Assembly: GCF_002975205.1 (NCBI RefSeq)
Contig: NZ_PCOC01000002.1
Location: 496,001 to 560,000, forward strand
Reading direction: 5' to 3'
DNA: 64,000 nt
Source of the DNA: Ochrobactrum vermis
GTDB lineage: Bacteria > Pseudomonadota > Alphaproteobacteria > Rhizobiales > Rhizobiaceae
Position 1 is the first letter of the stretch, and each line of letters opens with the position of its first letter. Below are positions 36,649 through 46,352 of this stretch, one piece after another. The notes beneath the pieces are model-generated. The model was not told the origin of the DNA. It ran no database searches and saw only the letters and a list, made by a program, of their open reading frames with translations. Both the position numbers and the translations under genes were made by a program.

Positions 36649-37887
36649 TTAGCGACGGCGCAGAACCGACAGGACTTCCTTGCTCGGATGACCATCCGGC
36701 TGAAGTCCGTTGCGCTGCTGGAAGGCTTCGATAGCTGCCCGCGAGGTGGAGCCGATCTTGCCATCGATATTGCCGTCATAATAGCCGAGCGCCTTCAGAT
36801 GCGTCTGCAATTCCTGACGCTCGTTCATGGTGATCGGCGTAAACGGACGATTCCAATCCTGACGCAGCCCCTGATAACCGCCAATGCGATCCGCAAGAAG
36901 GCCGACAGCAAGCGCATATTTGTCGGCATTATTGTAACGCTTCAACACGAAGAAATTCTTCGTCATCAGGAAGGCAGGACCCTGACGGCCATCCGGCACT
37001 TTCAGGGTTGCTTTTTCGCTAGGATCGGGGAAGGCACGTCCGTTAGCGCGAACGAGACCGATTTTCTGCCATTCGGCAATCGAGAGCGAGCCCGAAGGGA
37101 ATTTGCGCCCCTGCGGTAGAGCGACTTCGTAACCCCAGCTACGACCCGGTTGCCAGCCATTGCGATGCAGCAGATTTGCCGCAGTGCCCAGCGCATCGGG
37201 AACAGAGTTCCATATGTCGCGCTTGCCGTTACCGTCTATGTCGACGGCATAGGCCTGATAGCTGGTCGGGATGAACTGCGTGTGGCCGAGCGCACCAGCC
37301 CAGGAGCCGGAAAGATGTCCGCGGTCGATATCGCCGGTCTGGAGAATCTTCATCGCGGCAATCAACTGTGTGCGGCCATATTTGGCGCGGCGCTGGTCCG
37401 CATAGGCGAGCGTTGCCAGCGAACGCACGGCATCGCGCATGACATCGTCGCGCTTGAGAATCTCGCCGTAATTGCTTTCCATCGACCAGATGGCGAGCAG
37501 GATATTGCGATCGACCGAGAACCGCTGCTCAATGCGCTGGAGCCATGGTCCCCACTTGCGGGCCATGTTCTGGCCGACGGAGACGGATTGCTCGTTCACG
37601 CGGTTGTCAACATAGTTCCAGACAGGCTCGGTAAATTCAGGCTGATAGCGTGCCTTCTGAAGTACGACCGGATCCGGTGCATCGACACCGCGGAATGCGC
37701 GATCGAAAGTGGAAGGCGAAACACCTGCATTTATGGCGACAGGACGAAAACTGGCGACCCACTGGCGAAATTTTGCATCGGCCAAAGCGGAGCCGGTTGT
37801 CAGTGTGGAGGCGAGCACAGCTATCGCAACCGTTGCAGCTGCTTTCAGCTTCAGCGTTTGGCCCACCGTGAATGGAAATCGCAGCAT
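36649..37887 (-). CDS. Lytic murein transglycosylase, MltB/SLT_2 type, with peptidoglycan-binding domain
   Basis: A 412-residue secreted enzyme that cleaves peptidoglycan glycan strands with anhydro-muramyl formation. A signal peptide lies in the first 36 residues (ALA cleavage). The transglycosylase domain holds the catalytic Glu in WSMESNYGE and the HTQFIPTSYQAYAVD motif. A C-terminal PG_binding_1 domain (LQTHLKALGYYDGNIDGKIG) ends the protein. The ATG at 37887 gives a proper signal peptide and has AGAAGGGA upstream; the open frame to 37977 does not. Confidence 0.9.
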   Translation of the reverse strand: MLRFPFTVGQTLKLKAAATVAIAVLASTLTTGSALADAKFRQWVASFRPVAINAGVSPSTFDRAFRGVDAPDPVVLQKARYQPEFTEPVWNYVDNRVNEQSVSVGQNMARKWGPWLQRIEQRFSVDRNILLAIWSMESNYGEILKRDDVMRDAVRSLATLAYADQRRAKYGRTQLIAAMKILQTGDIDRGHLSGSWAGALGHTQFIPTSYQAYAVDIDGNGKRDIWNSVPDALGTAANLLHRNGWQPGRSWGYEVALPQGRKFPSGSLSIAEWQKIGLVRANGRAFPDPSEKATLKVPDGRQGPAFLMTKNFFVLKRYNNADKYALAVGLLADRIGGYQGLRQDWNRPFTPITMNERQELQTHLKALGYYDGNIDGKIGSTSRAAIEAFQQRNGLQPDGHPSKEVLSVLRRR

Positions 37888-38266
37888 TCTGTGTTTCCCT
37901 TCTGCAATCAAATTTAGCCGATACCGGCGCGTTTCCCTTCGACCTGGATTCTGCTCGCACCGGATTGCATTGGTCAATTAATACCATCCTGTGTTGAGTT
38001 TGAGCCAGCAGAAAGTTCCGGATCGAACTGTTGAACGATCAAATTAGAACGTGTCGGTTAGCAATTGGTTTACCATCGAGGGCCTGCTTTAAAATTTGCC
38101 TGAAGTTTCGAAAAGTTTTTGAATCAAGCAACATTAAGGTAGGGTCATCGAATGTGATGGGATGAACCACGCAATTTCGTCGTTCTTTAATGAAAAGGCC
38201 TTATTTGAAATTCAGTCGTTTCAATGCTTTGATAGCAAATCTGAATTAGTGAAATCGAGGAGAGGA
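37888..38266. other. Divergent intergenic region
   Basis: Promoter space for the transglycosylase gene (minus strand) and galU (plus strand). No repeat, hairpin or gene was recognised. Confidence 0.5.
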
Positions 38267-39160
38267 ATGAGTTCTATCCGAAAAATTCGCAAGGCCGTCT
38301 TCCCTGTCGCTGGTCTTGGCACCCGCTTCCTGCCCGCCACCAAATCCATTCCCAAAGAAATGCTGACTGTCGTGGACAAGCCCGTCATCCAGTATGTGGT
38401 CGATGAGGCGCGCGAAGCGGGTATCGAACATCTGATTTTCGTCACCGGGCGAAACAAAGCGGTCATCGAAGACTATTTCGATGCACAGGTAGAGCTTTAT
38501 TCTACGCTTGCCGAACGTGGCAAGACAGCGGAACTGGAGCATCTTCAGGATATCCAGCCGCAGCCGGGAACGACCAGCTTTACCCGACAGCAGGTACCGC
38601 TTGGCCTCGGCCACGCGGTCTGGTGCGCTCGGGAGCTCGTCGGTGACGAACCGTTTGCTCTCTTGCTGCCGGATATGGTCATGCAGTCGAAGAAGGGCTG
38701 CCTGAAGGAAATGGTCGAGCTGTACGAAAAGACCGGCGGCAACGTCATAGCCGTGCAGGAGTGCGATCCGGAAGAAGCCCATAAATATGGTATCGTCGGC
38801 AAGGGCGAAGCCATCGGAAGCGGTTTTGAGATCACGCAGATGGTCGAAAAGCCTGCCAAGGGTACGGCACCGTCCAATCTTTACATCAATGGTCGCTATA
38901 TCCTTCAGCCGGAAATCTTCGAGCTTCTGAGCAAGCAGGAGAAGGGTGCCGGCAACGAAATCCAGCTCACGGATGCGATGTTGAAACTTGCCGATGCCCA
39001 GAAGTTTTTCGGTTTCGATTATCGAGGCCTGACATTCGACTGCGGCTCCAAAGCCGGCTTCATCGAAGCCAACGTTGCGTTTGCGCTGTGGCGCAATGAC
39101 ATTCGTCCTTCGGTCGAGAGCTCGATTGGCAATCTGCTGAACACCATCAAGCCTGCTTGA
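38267..39160 (+). CDS. galU: UTP-glucose-1-phosphate uridylyltransferase
   Basis: A 297-residue nucleotidyltransferase that makes UDP-glucose for envelope polysaccharides and cyclic glucans. The N-terminal signature [24 protein letters not shown] and the [13 protein letters not shown] block are diagnostic, with the later [12 protein letters not shown] and [11 protein letters not shown] segments. The ATG at 38267 directly follows GAGGAGAGGA and matches family starts; the frame is open further upstream to 38162 without support. Confidence 0.95.
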   Translation: MSSIRKIRKAVFPVAGLGTRFLPATKSIPKEMLTVVDKPVIQYVVDEAREAGIEHLIFVTGRNKAVIEDYFDAQVELYSTLAERGKTAELEHLQDIQPQPGTTSFTRQQVPLGLGHAVWCARELVGDEPFALLLPDMVMQSKKGCLKEMVELYEKTGGNVIAVQECDPEEAHKYGIVGKGEAIGSGFEITQMVEKPAKGTAPSNLYINGRYILQPEIFELLSKQEKGAGNEIQLTDAMLKLADAQKFFGFDYRGLTFDCGSKAGFIEANVAFALWRNDIRPSVESSIGNLLNTIKPA

Positions 39161-39183
39161 TATTAACCTGCCTGAACTCTGGT

Positions 39184-39213
39184 CACGCCCCCTGCAAAGG
39201 GGGCGTTTTTTTA
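39184..39213 (+). terminator. Rho-independent terminator of galU
   Basis: ACGCCCCC and GGGGGCGT form an 8-bp stem with a TGCAAA loop followed by seven T residues. Confidence 0.93.
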
Positions 39214-39279
39214 TGGTGTGCGGTTACTCCGGTGAAACTTGCTTTTTTTGACGATGACAATAGGTATTTGACCTAGGAC

Positions 39280-39329
39280 GAATCCCGGAAAGTGTGAAAA
39301 CCCTTTCGCGATACGCTCGACCAAAGAAG
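39280..39329 (+). repeat. Interspersed palindromic repeat, short copy
   Basis: Contains GAATCCCGGAAAGTGTGAAA and CGCGATACGCTCGACC, matching the core of the repeats at 44044 and 56620. It lies just before the gntP ribosome site, so it is probably part of that leader. Confidence 0.55.
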
Positions 39330-39357
39330 TTTTCTCCCCATCATAAGGAAGAATGGC

Positions 39358-40737
39358 ATGCAGGAATTCGAGCAGACGATGAGTGCAGGCGCGCTCATCT
39401 CCATCGCGGTGGGCGCTGTTTTATTATTGCTTTTGCTCATCATCCGATTTCGCGTCCATGCATTCGTAGCGCTTATAATCGTCAGCCTCCTGACAGCGCT
39501 TGCGACGGGCATTCCGGCTGGCAATATTCTGACGACAATCACTTCCGCCTTTGGATCCACCCTTGGCGGTGTAGCGCTTCTGGTTGGTCTCGGCGCCATG
39601 CTGGGGCGGCTGCTTGAGATATCCGGCGGTGCACAGGCGCTTGCCGACGATCTCATCAGGCGGTTCGGAGAAAAACGCGCGCCCATGGCGCTTGGCATCG
39701 CGTCACTCATCTTTGGCTTCCCCATCTTTTTCGATGCGGGACTGGTCGTGATGCTCCCCGTCGTCTTCACCGTTGCGCGGCGTCTCAAGGGAAGCCTGCT
39801 TCTCTACGGTATTCCGGTCGCCGCAGCTTTTTCGGTGATGCATGTTTTCGTGCCGCCTCATCCAGGCCCGGTGGCCGCATCCGAGCTTTTGGGTGCAGAT
39901 GTGGGGCTTCTAATTCTCGTGGGGATCGTGGTCGTCATACCTGTCTGGTTCATTGCCGGGCATCTTTTCGGCGTATGGATCGGCAAGCGGATCAATCTTC
40001 CGATCCCCGACAGTTTTGATGCCGGGAAAAACGTGGACGAGGCGATCAACCCTCCAAGCTCCAGCCTGGTCATATTGCTTCTCCTGCTGCCGCTGGTTCT
40101 GATCTTCATCAATACGGGTCTGGACTTTGCCCGCGCGCAAGGTTGGGTAGATGCCCAGGCCAACTGGTATCAGCTAGCGCGGATGATCGGATCGACACCG
40201 GTTGCTCTGCTGATTTCGGTGCTGGTCGCGTCCTATGTGCTGGGACCCCGGCGAGGTAGGGACTTAGCCAGTGTCGAACGCATTCTCGATTCGGCGCTCG
40301 GTCCGGTTTGCTCCATCATCCTGATTACGGGCGCTGGCGGAATGTTCGGTGGCGTCCTGCGTGCTTCCGGCATTGGTGACGCCTTGTCAAATGCGTTTGC
40401 CAATACCGGACTGCCCGTTATCGTGGCAGGCTTCCTGATCGCAACGATTTTGCGCGTTGCGCAAGGGTCGGCAACTGTGGCCCTGATAACAGCTGCCGGA
40501 CTTGTTCAGCCTGCAGTTCAGGCTGCGGGTTATCACGGACTAGAGACTGCGGCGATAGTAATCGCACTTGCTGCAGGGTCGGTCATGCTCTCTCATGTCA
40601 ACGATTCCGGTTTCTGGCTTGTCGGGCGCTTCTTCAATATGGACGTCAAGACGACGCTGAAAACCTGGACGGTTCTGGAAACCCTTATCGGGCTTCTGGG
40701 GTTCGGCATGGCGTGTATTCTGTTCTGGCTCGCTTAA
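39358..40737 (+). CDS. GntP-family gluconate/organic acid permease
   Basis: A 459-residue inner-membrane proton symporter of the gluconate permease family with about 12 hydrophobic segments. Family landmarks are FGSTLGGVALLVGLGAMLG, FGFPIFFDAGLVVMLP, the VFVPPHPGPVAASELLGADVG region and HVNDSGFWLVGRFFNM near the C-terminus. AAGGAAG precedes the ATG. GntP family members carry gluconate, glycerate or similar hydroxy acids; there are no neighbouring gluconate genes to fix the substrate. Confidence 0.9.
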   Translation: MQEFEQTMSAGALISIAVGAVLLLLLLIIRFRVHAFVALIIVSLLTALATGIPAGNILTTITSAFGSTLGGVALLVGLGAMLGRLLEISGGAQALADDLIRRFGEKRAPMALGIASLIFGFPIFFDAGLVVMLPVVFTVARRLKGSLLLYGIPVAAAFSVMHVFVPPHPGPVAASELLGADVGLLILVGIVVVIPVWFIAGHLFGVWIGKRINLPIPDSFDAGKNVDEAINPPSSSLVILLLLLPLVLIFINTGLDFARAQGWVDAQANWYQLARMIGSTPVALLISVLVASYVLGPRRGRDLASVERILDSALGPVCSIILITGAGGMFGGVLRASGIGDALSNAFANTGLPVIVAGFLIATILRVAQGSATVALITAAGLVQPAVQAAGYHGLETAAIVIALAAGSVMLSHVNDSGFWLVGRFFNMDVKTTLKTWTVLETLIGLLGFGMACILFWLA

Positions 40738-40744
40738 ACTCACG

Positions 40745-40778
40745 ACAATACGGCATCCCGGTAGGGATGTCGTATTGT
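40745..40778. terminator. Bidirectional terminator hairpin
   Basis: A 15-bp stem with one G-U pair, ACAATACGGCATCCC against GGGATGTCGTATTGT, with a GGTA loop, between the convergent gntP and outer-membrane protein genes. Confidence 0.75.
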
Positions 40779-40785
40779 CTCTATT

Positions 40786-42372
40786 CTAGCGCTGAACCTT
40801 CACGCCGAGATAGACGCTGTCGGCCGTATATTCGCGGTCAGATATCCTGCTTGTCAGGAATTCGTGACGCAGGCGTGCATCAAGCCCAACGAAACGATTG
40901 ATCCAGTAGGTTGCGCCGATCTGCGCACCGATTGTGTAATCGGTCCCGGTGCCATCCTTGTTCTGCCGGATGTTGGCATCAAGCCTGCCGTTGAGGCTCA
41001 GATCGGAGCGTATGCGACGGGTCACATCAAGGCTTGCAAAATGCAGGAGCGACCCGGCAATGCCAGGCGTGGTCGAGGTGTCGACAATTGTTTGTGCATA
41101 GAGCCGCACATCGGTTCCGCGCAGCGGCGACCAGTTGAGCGCTGCATTGATCGAAGGACCGCTAATGTCACTGAGACGAGAATCGTCACTGTTGGCGCGC
41201 ATGTAACCGGCGGCGAATTCGCCGTTCAGCTTCTCGCCCATATCCAGCATCATGCCGCCGCGCAGTGCGAATTGCGATCCGCTGCGCTCGTAACCGTTGC
41301 TGTCCACTTTCTCGTCGAAGATACGCTTGCCCAGTTCCACTTCGGTGAAGGGCTTGATCGCCGGGGACAAGGAAAAGCCGCCGCGCAACGTGATGCTGGC
41401 ATAGGTGTTGTCGCGGTCTTTCTGAGTGACGGTGCCGCCGGACGACAATTCTGCGTCGCCGTAGATATTGTGTTCAACCCGCCCGGTTGCACTACCGAAG
41501 ATCAGGCCCATGTCGCGTTCGATGCCGAGACTTCCGTTGAGGGTGTGAACCAGAGGACGCTGCAAGGCGTCGACCACACCGTTGGGGCTCGACGCGCTTT
41601 CGCGACGCAGCCGATATCCGGCACCGGTGTTGACGGTCGTTTGATCGCCGAGATCGAAGCGCAGCTTACCCTGAATGTCGACCTGCGGTTCGGAGACGTC
41701 TTCGCCCGAAATGGATTTGGCCCAGGTGCCCGATGCGTCAAGTGTTGCCTGATGGCGTGCCCAATCCGACTGCGCGTTGAGCCGCAATGTGGTTTCGTTG
41801 AGAACAGCGCTGGAACCGGTTGCGCTGCTGTCGCCGTTCGTCGTGGCACGGATACCCTGTTCCAACGACGGTCGCAGGATAAACGAGCCGGTGCGAATCC
41901 CGACCGGTGCGAATGGGTCGGCTTCCTGTGTGATGTAGCGACCTTGCTCGGGCGACTGCCGGAGATTTTCGCGTTGCGCCCGGCCCGTTTCGTCGCTTGT
42001 CTCGGTGTCGACCGAGCCGACACGCATATTGTCGGGCTGTAGTGTTTGGCGGTCCTGCGGAACGGAAACTGCCCGACCGGTTTGCGCCGTGGTTGCCGGG
42101 TCAGTCGCGGGTGTGTTTTCAGGCGGCGTATAACTGTCGTCAGGCGCTTCACCGGCGCCATTGTCATATCCAGGTGCGGCAAGCCCGCGATTTGCAAGCG
42201 TTTCCGGTGAGGATGCAGAAAGCACGTCTTCGCCTACGCTTCCGCGCAGATAAGCCTCCTGAGCAAAGGAAGGGCCGTGGCTGATTGCCATCGCCACGCC
42301 CGACAGAAACAGGCATCGCAGCCTGCGGGCAATGGGCGTCGAACCGCCGGATAGGGCCTTGGCAAAAAGCAT
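40786..42372 (-). CDS. Outer-membrane beta-barrel protein
   Basis: A 528-residue secreted protein: signal peptide (about residues 1-38, SFAQ cleavage), a low-complexity acidic/Thr-Pro-rich segment to about residue 150, then a long region of alternating amphipathic strands characteristic of an outer-membrane barrel (for example LRFDLGDQTTVNTGAGYRLR). It ends in a short strand with a basic terminus (YLGVKVQR). In Rhizobiales such proteins are annotated as outer membrane beta-barrel proteins without known cargo. It is divergent from the isomerase gene. Confidence 0.78.
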   Translation of the reverse strand: MLFAKALSGGSTPIARRLRCLFLSGVAMAISHGPSFAQEAYLRGSVGEDVLSASSPETLANRGLAAPGYDNGAGEAPDDSYTPPENTPATDPATTAQTGRAVSVPQDRQTLQPDNMRVGSVDTETSDETGRAQRENLRQSPEQGRYITQEADPFAPVGIRTGSFILRPSLEQGIRATTNGDSSATGSSAVLNETTLRLNAQSDWARHQATLDASGTWAKSISGEDVSEPQVDIQGKLRFDLGDQTTVNTGAGYRLRRESASSPNGVVDALQRPLVHTLNGSLGIERDMGLIFGSATGRVEHNIYGDAELSSGGTVTQKDRDNTYASITLRGGFSLSPAIKPFTEVELGKRIFDEKVDSNGYERSGSQFALRGGMMLDMGEKLNGEFAAGYMRANSDDSRLSDISGPSINAALNWSPLRGTDVRLYAQTIVDTSTTPGIAGSLLHFASLDVTRRIRSDLSLNGRLDANIRQNKDGTGTDYTIGAQIGATYWINRFVGLDARLRHEFLTSRISDREYTADSVYLGVKVQR

Positions 42373-42516
42373 GTCGTGTTTTCAAACCGTCGCAACGTGG
42401 TAGATGAACGGTAAAGGCACATGGTTAATTCTTGGTTGCCATGGCCGAATTCAAGGCCATGTTTCGCTGCACAAATGTTTGGACAACCGGCTGCGAAGAA
42501 GTTAACCCTTGCCGCC

Positions 42517-43518
42517 ATGGAAAAGCTCGATCAGATTATCCCTCCGGCAGACGCTGAAGCAGCCATCGCTTCGGCGCTGCGCACCATAAAGACCGAAAAT
42601 GCGGGCCTTGTTGCGCTGGAAGAAGCGCTGAATGACGGCCTTTCCGGCCCATTTGTCGAAGCGGTGAAGCGTATCGTTGCATCGCGCGGGCGTCTGGTCG
42701 TTACGGGCGTCGGCAAAAGCGGCCATATCGGCTCCAAGCTTGCCGCCACTTTTGCCTCGACCGGCACCTCGGCATTTTTCGTTCATTCGGCGGAAGCCAA
42801 TCACGGCGATCTCGGCATGATCGGCCGCGATGATGTCATTCTGGCCATTTCATGGTCGGGCGAAACGGCGGAACTGAAGGGCATCGTCAATTATTCGCAG
42901 CGTTTCCGCATTCCGCTAATCGCGATTACCTCGCGCGAAGGCTCGGCGCTTGGCCGCGCGGCGGATGTCGTGTTGCTCCTGCCGAAAACGGCTGAAGCCT
43001 GCCCGCACGGTCTGGCACCCACGACATCGACCTTGATGCAGCTTGCCATCGGCGATGCGCTGGCGATTGCGCTTCTGGAAGCGCGCGGCTTTACTCCAAG
43101 CGATTTCAAGACATTCCATCCCGGCGGTTCGCTGGGTGCAAGTCTCATCCATATTCGCGATATCATGCATCGCGGCGAACGCCTTCCATTGGTGAAGGTG
43201 GGTACGTCCCTACCGGATGCGATGAAGGTTCTGGCCCAAAAGAGCTTTGGCTGTGTGGTTGTCGTCGATGATGGTGGCGATCTGGCGGGCATCGTTACCG
43301 ATGGAGACATATCGCGCAATCTGAGCCGCAATCTCGCGGCATTGGCGGTCGATGACATCATGACGCGCAAGCCGAAGACCGTGGATCAGAACATGCTGGC
43401 GACCGCAGCACTCAACACCATCAATGAAAATCATATCGGAGCGCTGATCGTGGTCGAGGCTGGACGCCCGATCGGGCTTGTACATTTCCACGACCTGTTG
43501 CGGATAGGCGCGGTCTGA
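42517..43518 (+). CDS. kdsD: D-arabinose-5-phosphate isomerase (KpsF/GutQ family)
   Basis: A 333-residue enzyme that converts ribulose-5-phosphate to arabinose-5-phosphate, the first step to Kdo for lipopolysaccharide. The SIS sugar-isomerase domain (VTGVGKSGHIGSKLAATFAS, SWSGETAELKG, SREGSALGRAAD) fills the N-terminal half. Two CBS domains follow (IRDIMHRGERLP... and VDDIMTRKPKTV...). The ATG at 42517 gives the usual length, but upstream in-frame starts at 42475 and 42421 cannot be ruled out because no strong ribosome site is seen. Confidence 0.9.
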   Translation: MEKLDQIIPPADAEAAIASALRTIKTENAGLVALEEALNDGLSGPFVEAVKRIVASRGRLVVTGVGKSGHIGSKLAATFASTGTSAFFVHSAEANHGDLGMIGRDDVILAISWSGETAELKGIVNYSQRFRIPLIAITSREGSALGRAADVVLLLPKTAEACPHGLAPTTSTLMQLAIGDALAIALLEARGFTPSDFKTFHPGGSLGASLIHIRDIMHRGERLPLVKVGTSLPDAMKVLAQKSFGCVVVVDDGGDLAGIVTDGDISRNLSRNLAALAVDDIMTRKPKTVDQNMLATAALNTINENHIGALIVVEAGRPIGLVHFHDLLRIGAV

Positions 43519-43534
43519 TAGGACATCAAGACGG

Positions 43535-43580
43535 TAGGGCAATAAGGCCGTATGTCTGCTCTGCAAAACATACTGCCCTA
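43535..43580. repeat. Short inverted repeat between convergent kdsD and nfeD
   Basis: TAGGGCA (43535) pairs with TGCCCTA (43574), and inside this GTATGT pairs with ACATAC. The right arm shares ACATACTGCCCT with the element at 45124-45178. It may act as a terminator, or the two may be copies of a short mobile-type repeat. Confidence 0.6.
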
Positions 43581-44039
43581 TTCAGCAACTTCAATCTCCA
43601 GCGAAACCGGATCGAAAGCGATCACGTGAACTTCTGTTCCGGTTGGCAGATCTGGCCCTTTCACGCGCCACATCGTATCATTGATACGGATACGTCCACG
43701 ACCGTTGATGATCGGCTCCGTCAGTGTGGCGCGCTGGCCGACAAGCTGCTCGCCGCGACGATTGAGAAAAGGTTCGGCGGCGTCACTGCTGCGTGAACCG
43801 AAAAAGCGGCGCCCTATCAGCACAAAAATGACGGCAAGAACCAGAAATACAACGGTCTGAAACTGCCAGCCAAACCCCGTCGTTGAAGACAGCAGAAAGG
43901 CCAGTGCACCCGTTACAAGTGCAGCAAGCCCGAACCAGATGAAGAAAAAGCCGGGCGCCGAGATTTCCAGAATGAGCAGAACCAGCCCGAAAACGAGCCA
44001 GTTCCAGATGCCGAGACCGGACAGAAACTCAATAATCAT
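43578..44039 (-). CDS. NfeD-family membrane protein
   Basis: A 153-residue protein with three or four hydrophobic helices in the first 85 residues and a C-terminal OB-fold NfeD domain (ERATLTEPIINGRGRIRINDTMW-like, ending VIAFDPVSLEIEVAE). NfeD proteins partner with SPFH/stomatin proteins in membrane microdomains. The SPFH gene is immediately upstream on the same strand, with a repeat element in the gap. Confidence 0.88.
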   Translation of the reverse strand: MIIEFLSGLGIWNWLVFGLVLLILEISAPGFFFIWFGLAALVTGALAFLLSSTTGFGWQFQTVVFLVLAVIFVLIGRRFFGSRSSDAAEPFLNRRGEQLVGQRATLTEPIINGRGRIRINDTMWRVKGPDLPTGTEVHVIAFDPVSLEIEVAE

Positions 44040-44043
44040 AGCG

Positions 44044-44113
44044 CCCTCTCTCTGTTTGTTTTAACGCGCATCTTATCCGAAAACCGTTTCACCCTTTTCG
44101 GGATGCGCTCTAG
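44044..44113 (-). repeat. Interspersed palindromic repeat in the SPFH-nfeD gap
   Basis: On the minus strand it reads GAGCGCATCCCGAAAAGGGT...GGTTTTCGGATAAGATGCGC, an inverted repeat (GCGCATC/GATGCGC and CCGAAAA/TTTTCGG) followed by GTTAAAACAAACAGAGAGAG. It fills nearly the whole gap between two genes that should be co-transcribed. Confidence 0.75.
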
Positions 44114-45099
44114 CGCCCTGCGGACGGAACGCTGCGTGAGCGGGAAGGTGTCGGCGGCTGCGGTGTCGGATCGATCGGTCGGCTGCCATCACCGAAAACT
44201 TCTTTGGCAATTGCGCCAATACCGCCAAGCGAGCCGATGAGAGCGCTTGCCTCAAGCGGCATGAGTACCACCTTCTGGTTCTTGGCACTGGCAATATTGC
44301 TCAAGGCTTCGGTGTACTTCTGCGCCACGAAGTAATTCAGCGCCTGCACATTTCCGTTGGCAACGGCATCGGAAACCATCGTGGTGGCTTTCGCTTCGGC
44401 TTCAGCGAGGCGCTCGCGGGCTTCCGCTTCGCGCTTGGCTGCTTCCAGCTTGCCTTCAGCTTCGAGAATCTGCGATTGCTTCTGGCCTTCAGCGCGCAGA
44501 ATTTGTGCGTTGCGATCGCCCTCGGCCTCCAAAACCTGCGCGCGCTTGTCACGCTCGGCCTTCATCTGGCGCGCCATCGAGGTAACGATATCTGCTGGCG
44601 GATTGATATCCTTGATTTCCACACGGGTCATCTTGAGACCCCACGGGTGCGCTGCTTCATCAACCACCCGCAGCAGGCGGTCATTGATCGCGTCGCGGTT
44701 TGACAGCAGCTCATCAAGATCCATCGAGCCCATGACCGTGCGGATGTTGGTCATGGTCAGATTAAGGAGCGCATATTGCAGGTTCGCCACTTGATAGGCC
44801 GCCTGTGCTGCATTCAGCACCTGATAGAAAGCGACGCCGTCAACGCCAACAATGGCATTGTCGCGGGTGATGACCTCCTGTGTCGGCACATCGAGCACCT
44901 GCTCCATCATGTTGAGGCGTGCGCCGATGCGGTCGAAAAACGGCACGATCAGGTTCAGGCCTGGATTGAGCGTACGCGTATAGCGACCGAACCGTTCGAC
45001 CGTATAGTTAAACCCCTGCGGCACAGTCTTGATGCCGGCAAACAGCGTTGCCAGAACCAGTGCGGCCAGAATGAGCAGCGTGATATCGAAACCGGTCAT
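44110..45099 (-). CDS. SPFH/stomatin-family membrane protein (QmcA-like)
   Basis: A 329-residue protein anchored by an N-terminal transmembrane helix (LLILAALVLATLFAG). It carries a band-7/SPFH domain (VPQGFNYTVERFGRYTRTLN...) and a long Ala/Glu/Lys/Arg-rich coiled coil (residues about 195-255). Such proteins oligomerise into membrane scaffolds and influence membrane protease activity. The ATG at 45099 has AAGGGAAA upstream and starts directly before the membrane helix; the frame opens at 45138. Confidence 0.9.
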   Translation of the reverse strand: MTGFDITLLILAALVLATLFAGIKTVPQGFNYTVERFGRYTRTLNPGLNLIVPFFDRIGARLNMMEQVLDVPTQEVITRDNAIVGVDGVAFYQVLNAAQAAYQVANLQYALLNLTMTNIRTVMGSMDLDELLSNRDAINDRLLRVVDEAAHPWGLKMTRVEIKDINPPADIVTSMARQMKAERDKRAQVLEAEGDRNAQILRAEGQKQSQILEAEGKLEAAKREAEARERLAEAEAKATTMVSDAVANGNVQALNYFVAQKYTEALSNIASAKNQKVVLMPLEASALIGSLGGIGAIAKEVFGDGSRPIDPTPQPPTPSRSRSVPSAGR

Positions 45100-45123
45100 T
45101 GATTGTTTCCCTTTTAAGGCAAT

Positions 45124-45178
45124 AGGGCAGTCGGGCAATATGATAATAGATGCTTTAGTGAGGCAAACATACTGCCCT
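45124..45178. repeat. Short inverted repeat between hemH and the SPFH gene
   Basis: AGGGCAGT (45124-45131) pairs perfectly with ACTGCCCT (45171-45178). The right part, CAAACATACTGCCCT, is nearly identical to the right part of the 43535-43580 element. Confidence 0.6.
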
Positions 45179-45180
45179 GC

Positions 45181-46233
45181 TTAAACCCATCCCTGCAATT
45201 CGCGGCGCACTAGTGTCTCGATGACCTTCATGCCGTCTTCGCTGTCGTTGAGACAGGGAATATGGCTGAAATTCTCGCCGCCATTTTCAAGAAATTCTTC
45301 GGCGGCCTCGTTGCCGATCTCATCCACTGTTTCCAGGCAGTCGGCAACGAAACCCGGATTAAGAACGGCCATCGACTTGACCCCGTGCTTGGCCAGCTCT
45401 TCCACCGTCTCGTCGGTATAGGGCTGAAGCCATTCTTCGGGTCCGAAGCGTGACTGGAATGTGGAACGAAACTGGCTGTCATCAAGGCCCAGCCGGGCCT
45501 GCAACAGGCGCGACGTTTCAAGGCATTGCTGCGGATAGGGATCCCCCTTGTCCGCGTAGCTTTTCGGAATCCCGTGGTACGATGCGAGGATCACTTCCGG
45601 TTTGAAGGAAAGTGTTTCGAGATGCTTTTCAATGGAGCGTGCGAGCGCCTCGATGTAGACAGGCTCTTTTTCGTAGGAGGGCACGACGCGCACTGCCGGT
45701 TGGAAGCGCTTTTTCATAAGCGCTTCGAAGAACTTGTCGTTCACTGTCGCGGTCGTCGTTGCCGAATATTGCGGGTAGAGCGGAAACATGACGATCCGCT
45801 CGCAGCCTTGCTGCAGTAAACGATCAGTTACGCTTTCGATGGACGGCTGGCCATAGCGCATCGCCCAGTCGACGACCACATTTGGATAGTCGGCAAGTGC
45901 CTTGGCAAGCTTCTCGCCCTGCGCGCGCGTATAGGTCCGCAATGGAGATTCGTTTTTCTCGCGATTCCAGATGCGGTCGTAAAGCTTGCCAGAGCGTTTC
46001 GGGCGGGTGTTGAGAACGATGCCGTAGAGTATCGGATACCAGATAAGGCGGGGCCATTCGATAACGCGGCGATCCGAGAGAAATTCGGCCAGATAGCGCC
46101 GCATCGGCCCGTAACTCGTGCCATCCGGCGTGCCAAGATTGACCAGCAGCACACCGACCTTCGGCAGCTTTACCTGCGTCTCCGGCTTGGTTGTCTGACT
46201 GGGCTTCTCCTGCACTTTATCCATCTCACTCAT
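45181..46233 (-). CDS. hemH: Ferrochelatase
   Basis: A 350-residue enzyme that inserts Fe2+ into protoporphyrin IX, the last step of haem synthesis. It shows LLVNLGTPDG, the PLYPQYSATTTATVNDKF motif, the metal-binding His in SYHGIPKSY and the acidic partner in DCLETVDEIG. Residues 1-25 are a basic, proline-containing extension common in this lineage. A short inverted repeat and the SPFH gene follow; omp10 lies upstream on the same strand. Confidence 0.95.
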   Translation of the reverse strand: MSEMDKVQEKPSQTTKPETQVKLPKVGVLLVNLGTPDGTSYGPMRRYLAEFLSDRRVIEWPRLIWYPILYGIVLNTRPKRSGKLYDRIWNREKNESPLRTYTRAQGEKLAKALADYPNVVVDWAMRYGQPSIESVTDRLLQQGCERIVMFPLYPQYSATTTATVNDKFFEALMKKRFQPAVRVVPSYEKEPVYIEALARSIEKHLETLSFKPEVILASYHGIPKSYADKGDPYPQQCLETSRLLQARLGLDDSQFRSTFQSRFGPEEWLQPYTDETVEELAKHGVKSMAVLNPGFVADCLETVDEIGNEAAEEFLENGGENFSHIPCLNDSEDGMKVIETLVRRELQGWV

Positions 46234-46352
46234 CTTCCGACTCCTGTTCAGCCGGAAAACTAGAGAAAAAAAGACAAATTACAATCCTGACAATTGCCGC
46301 CGGCGAAATTCTATCGGCACGGATGTTTTCCGCGCCGTAAATATTTGAAATT

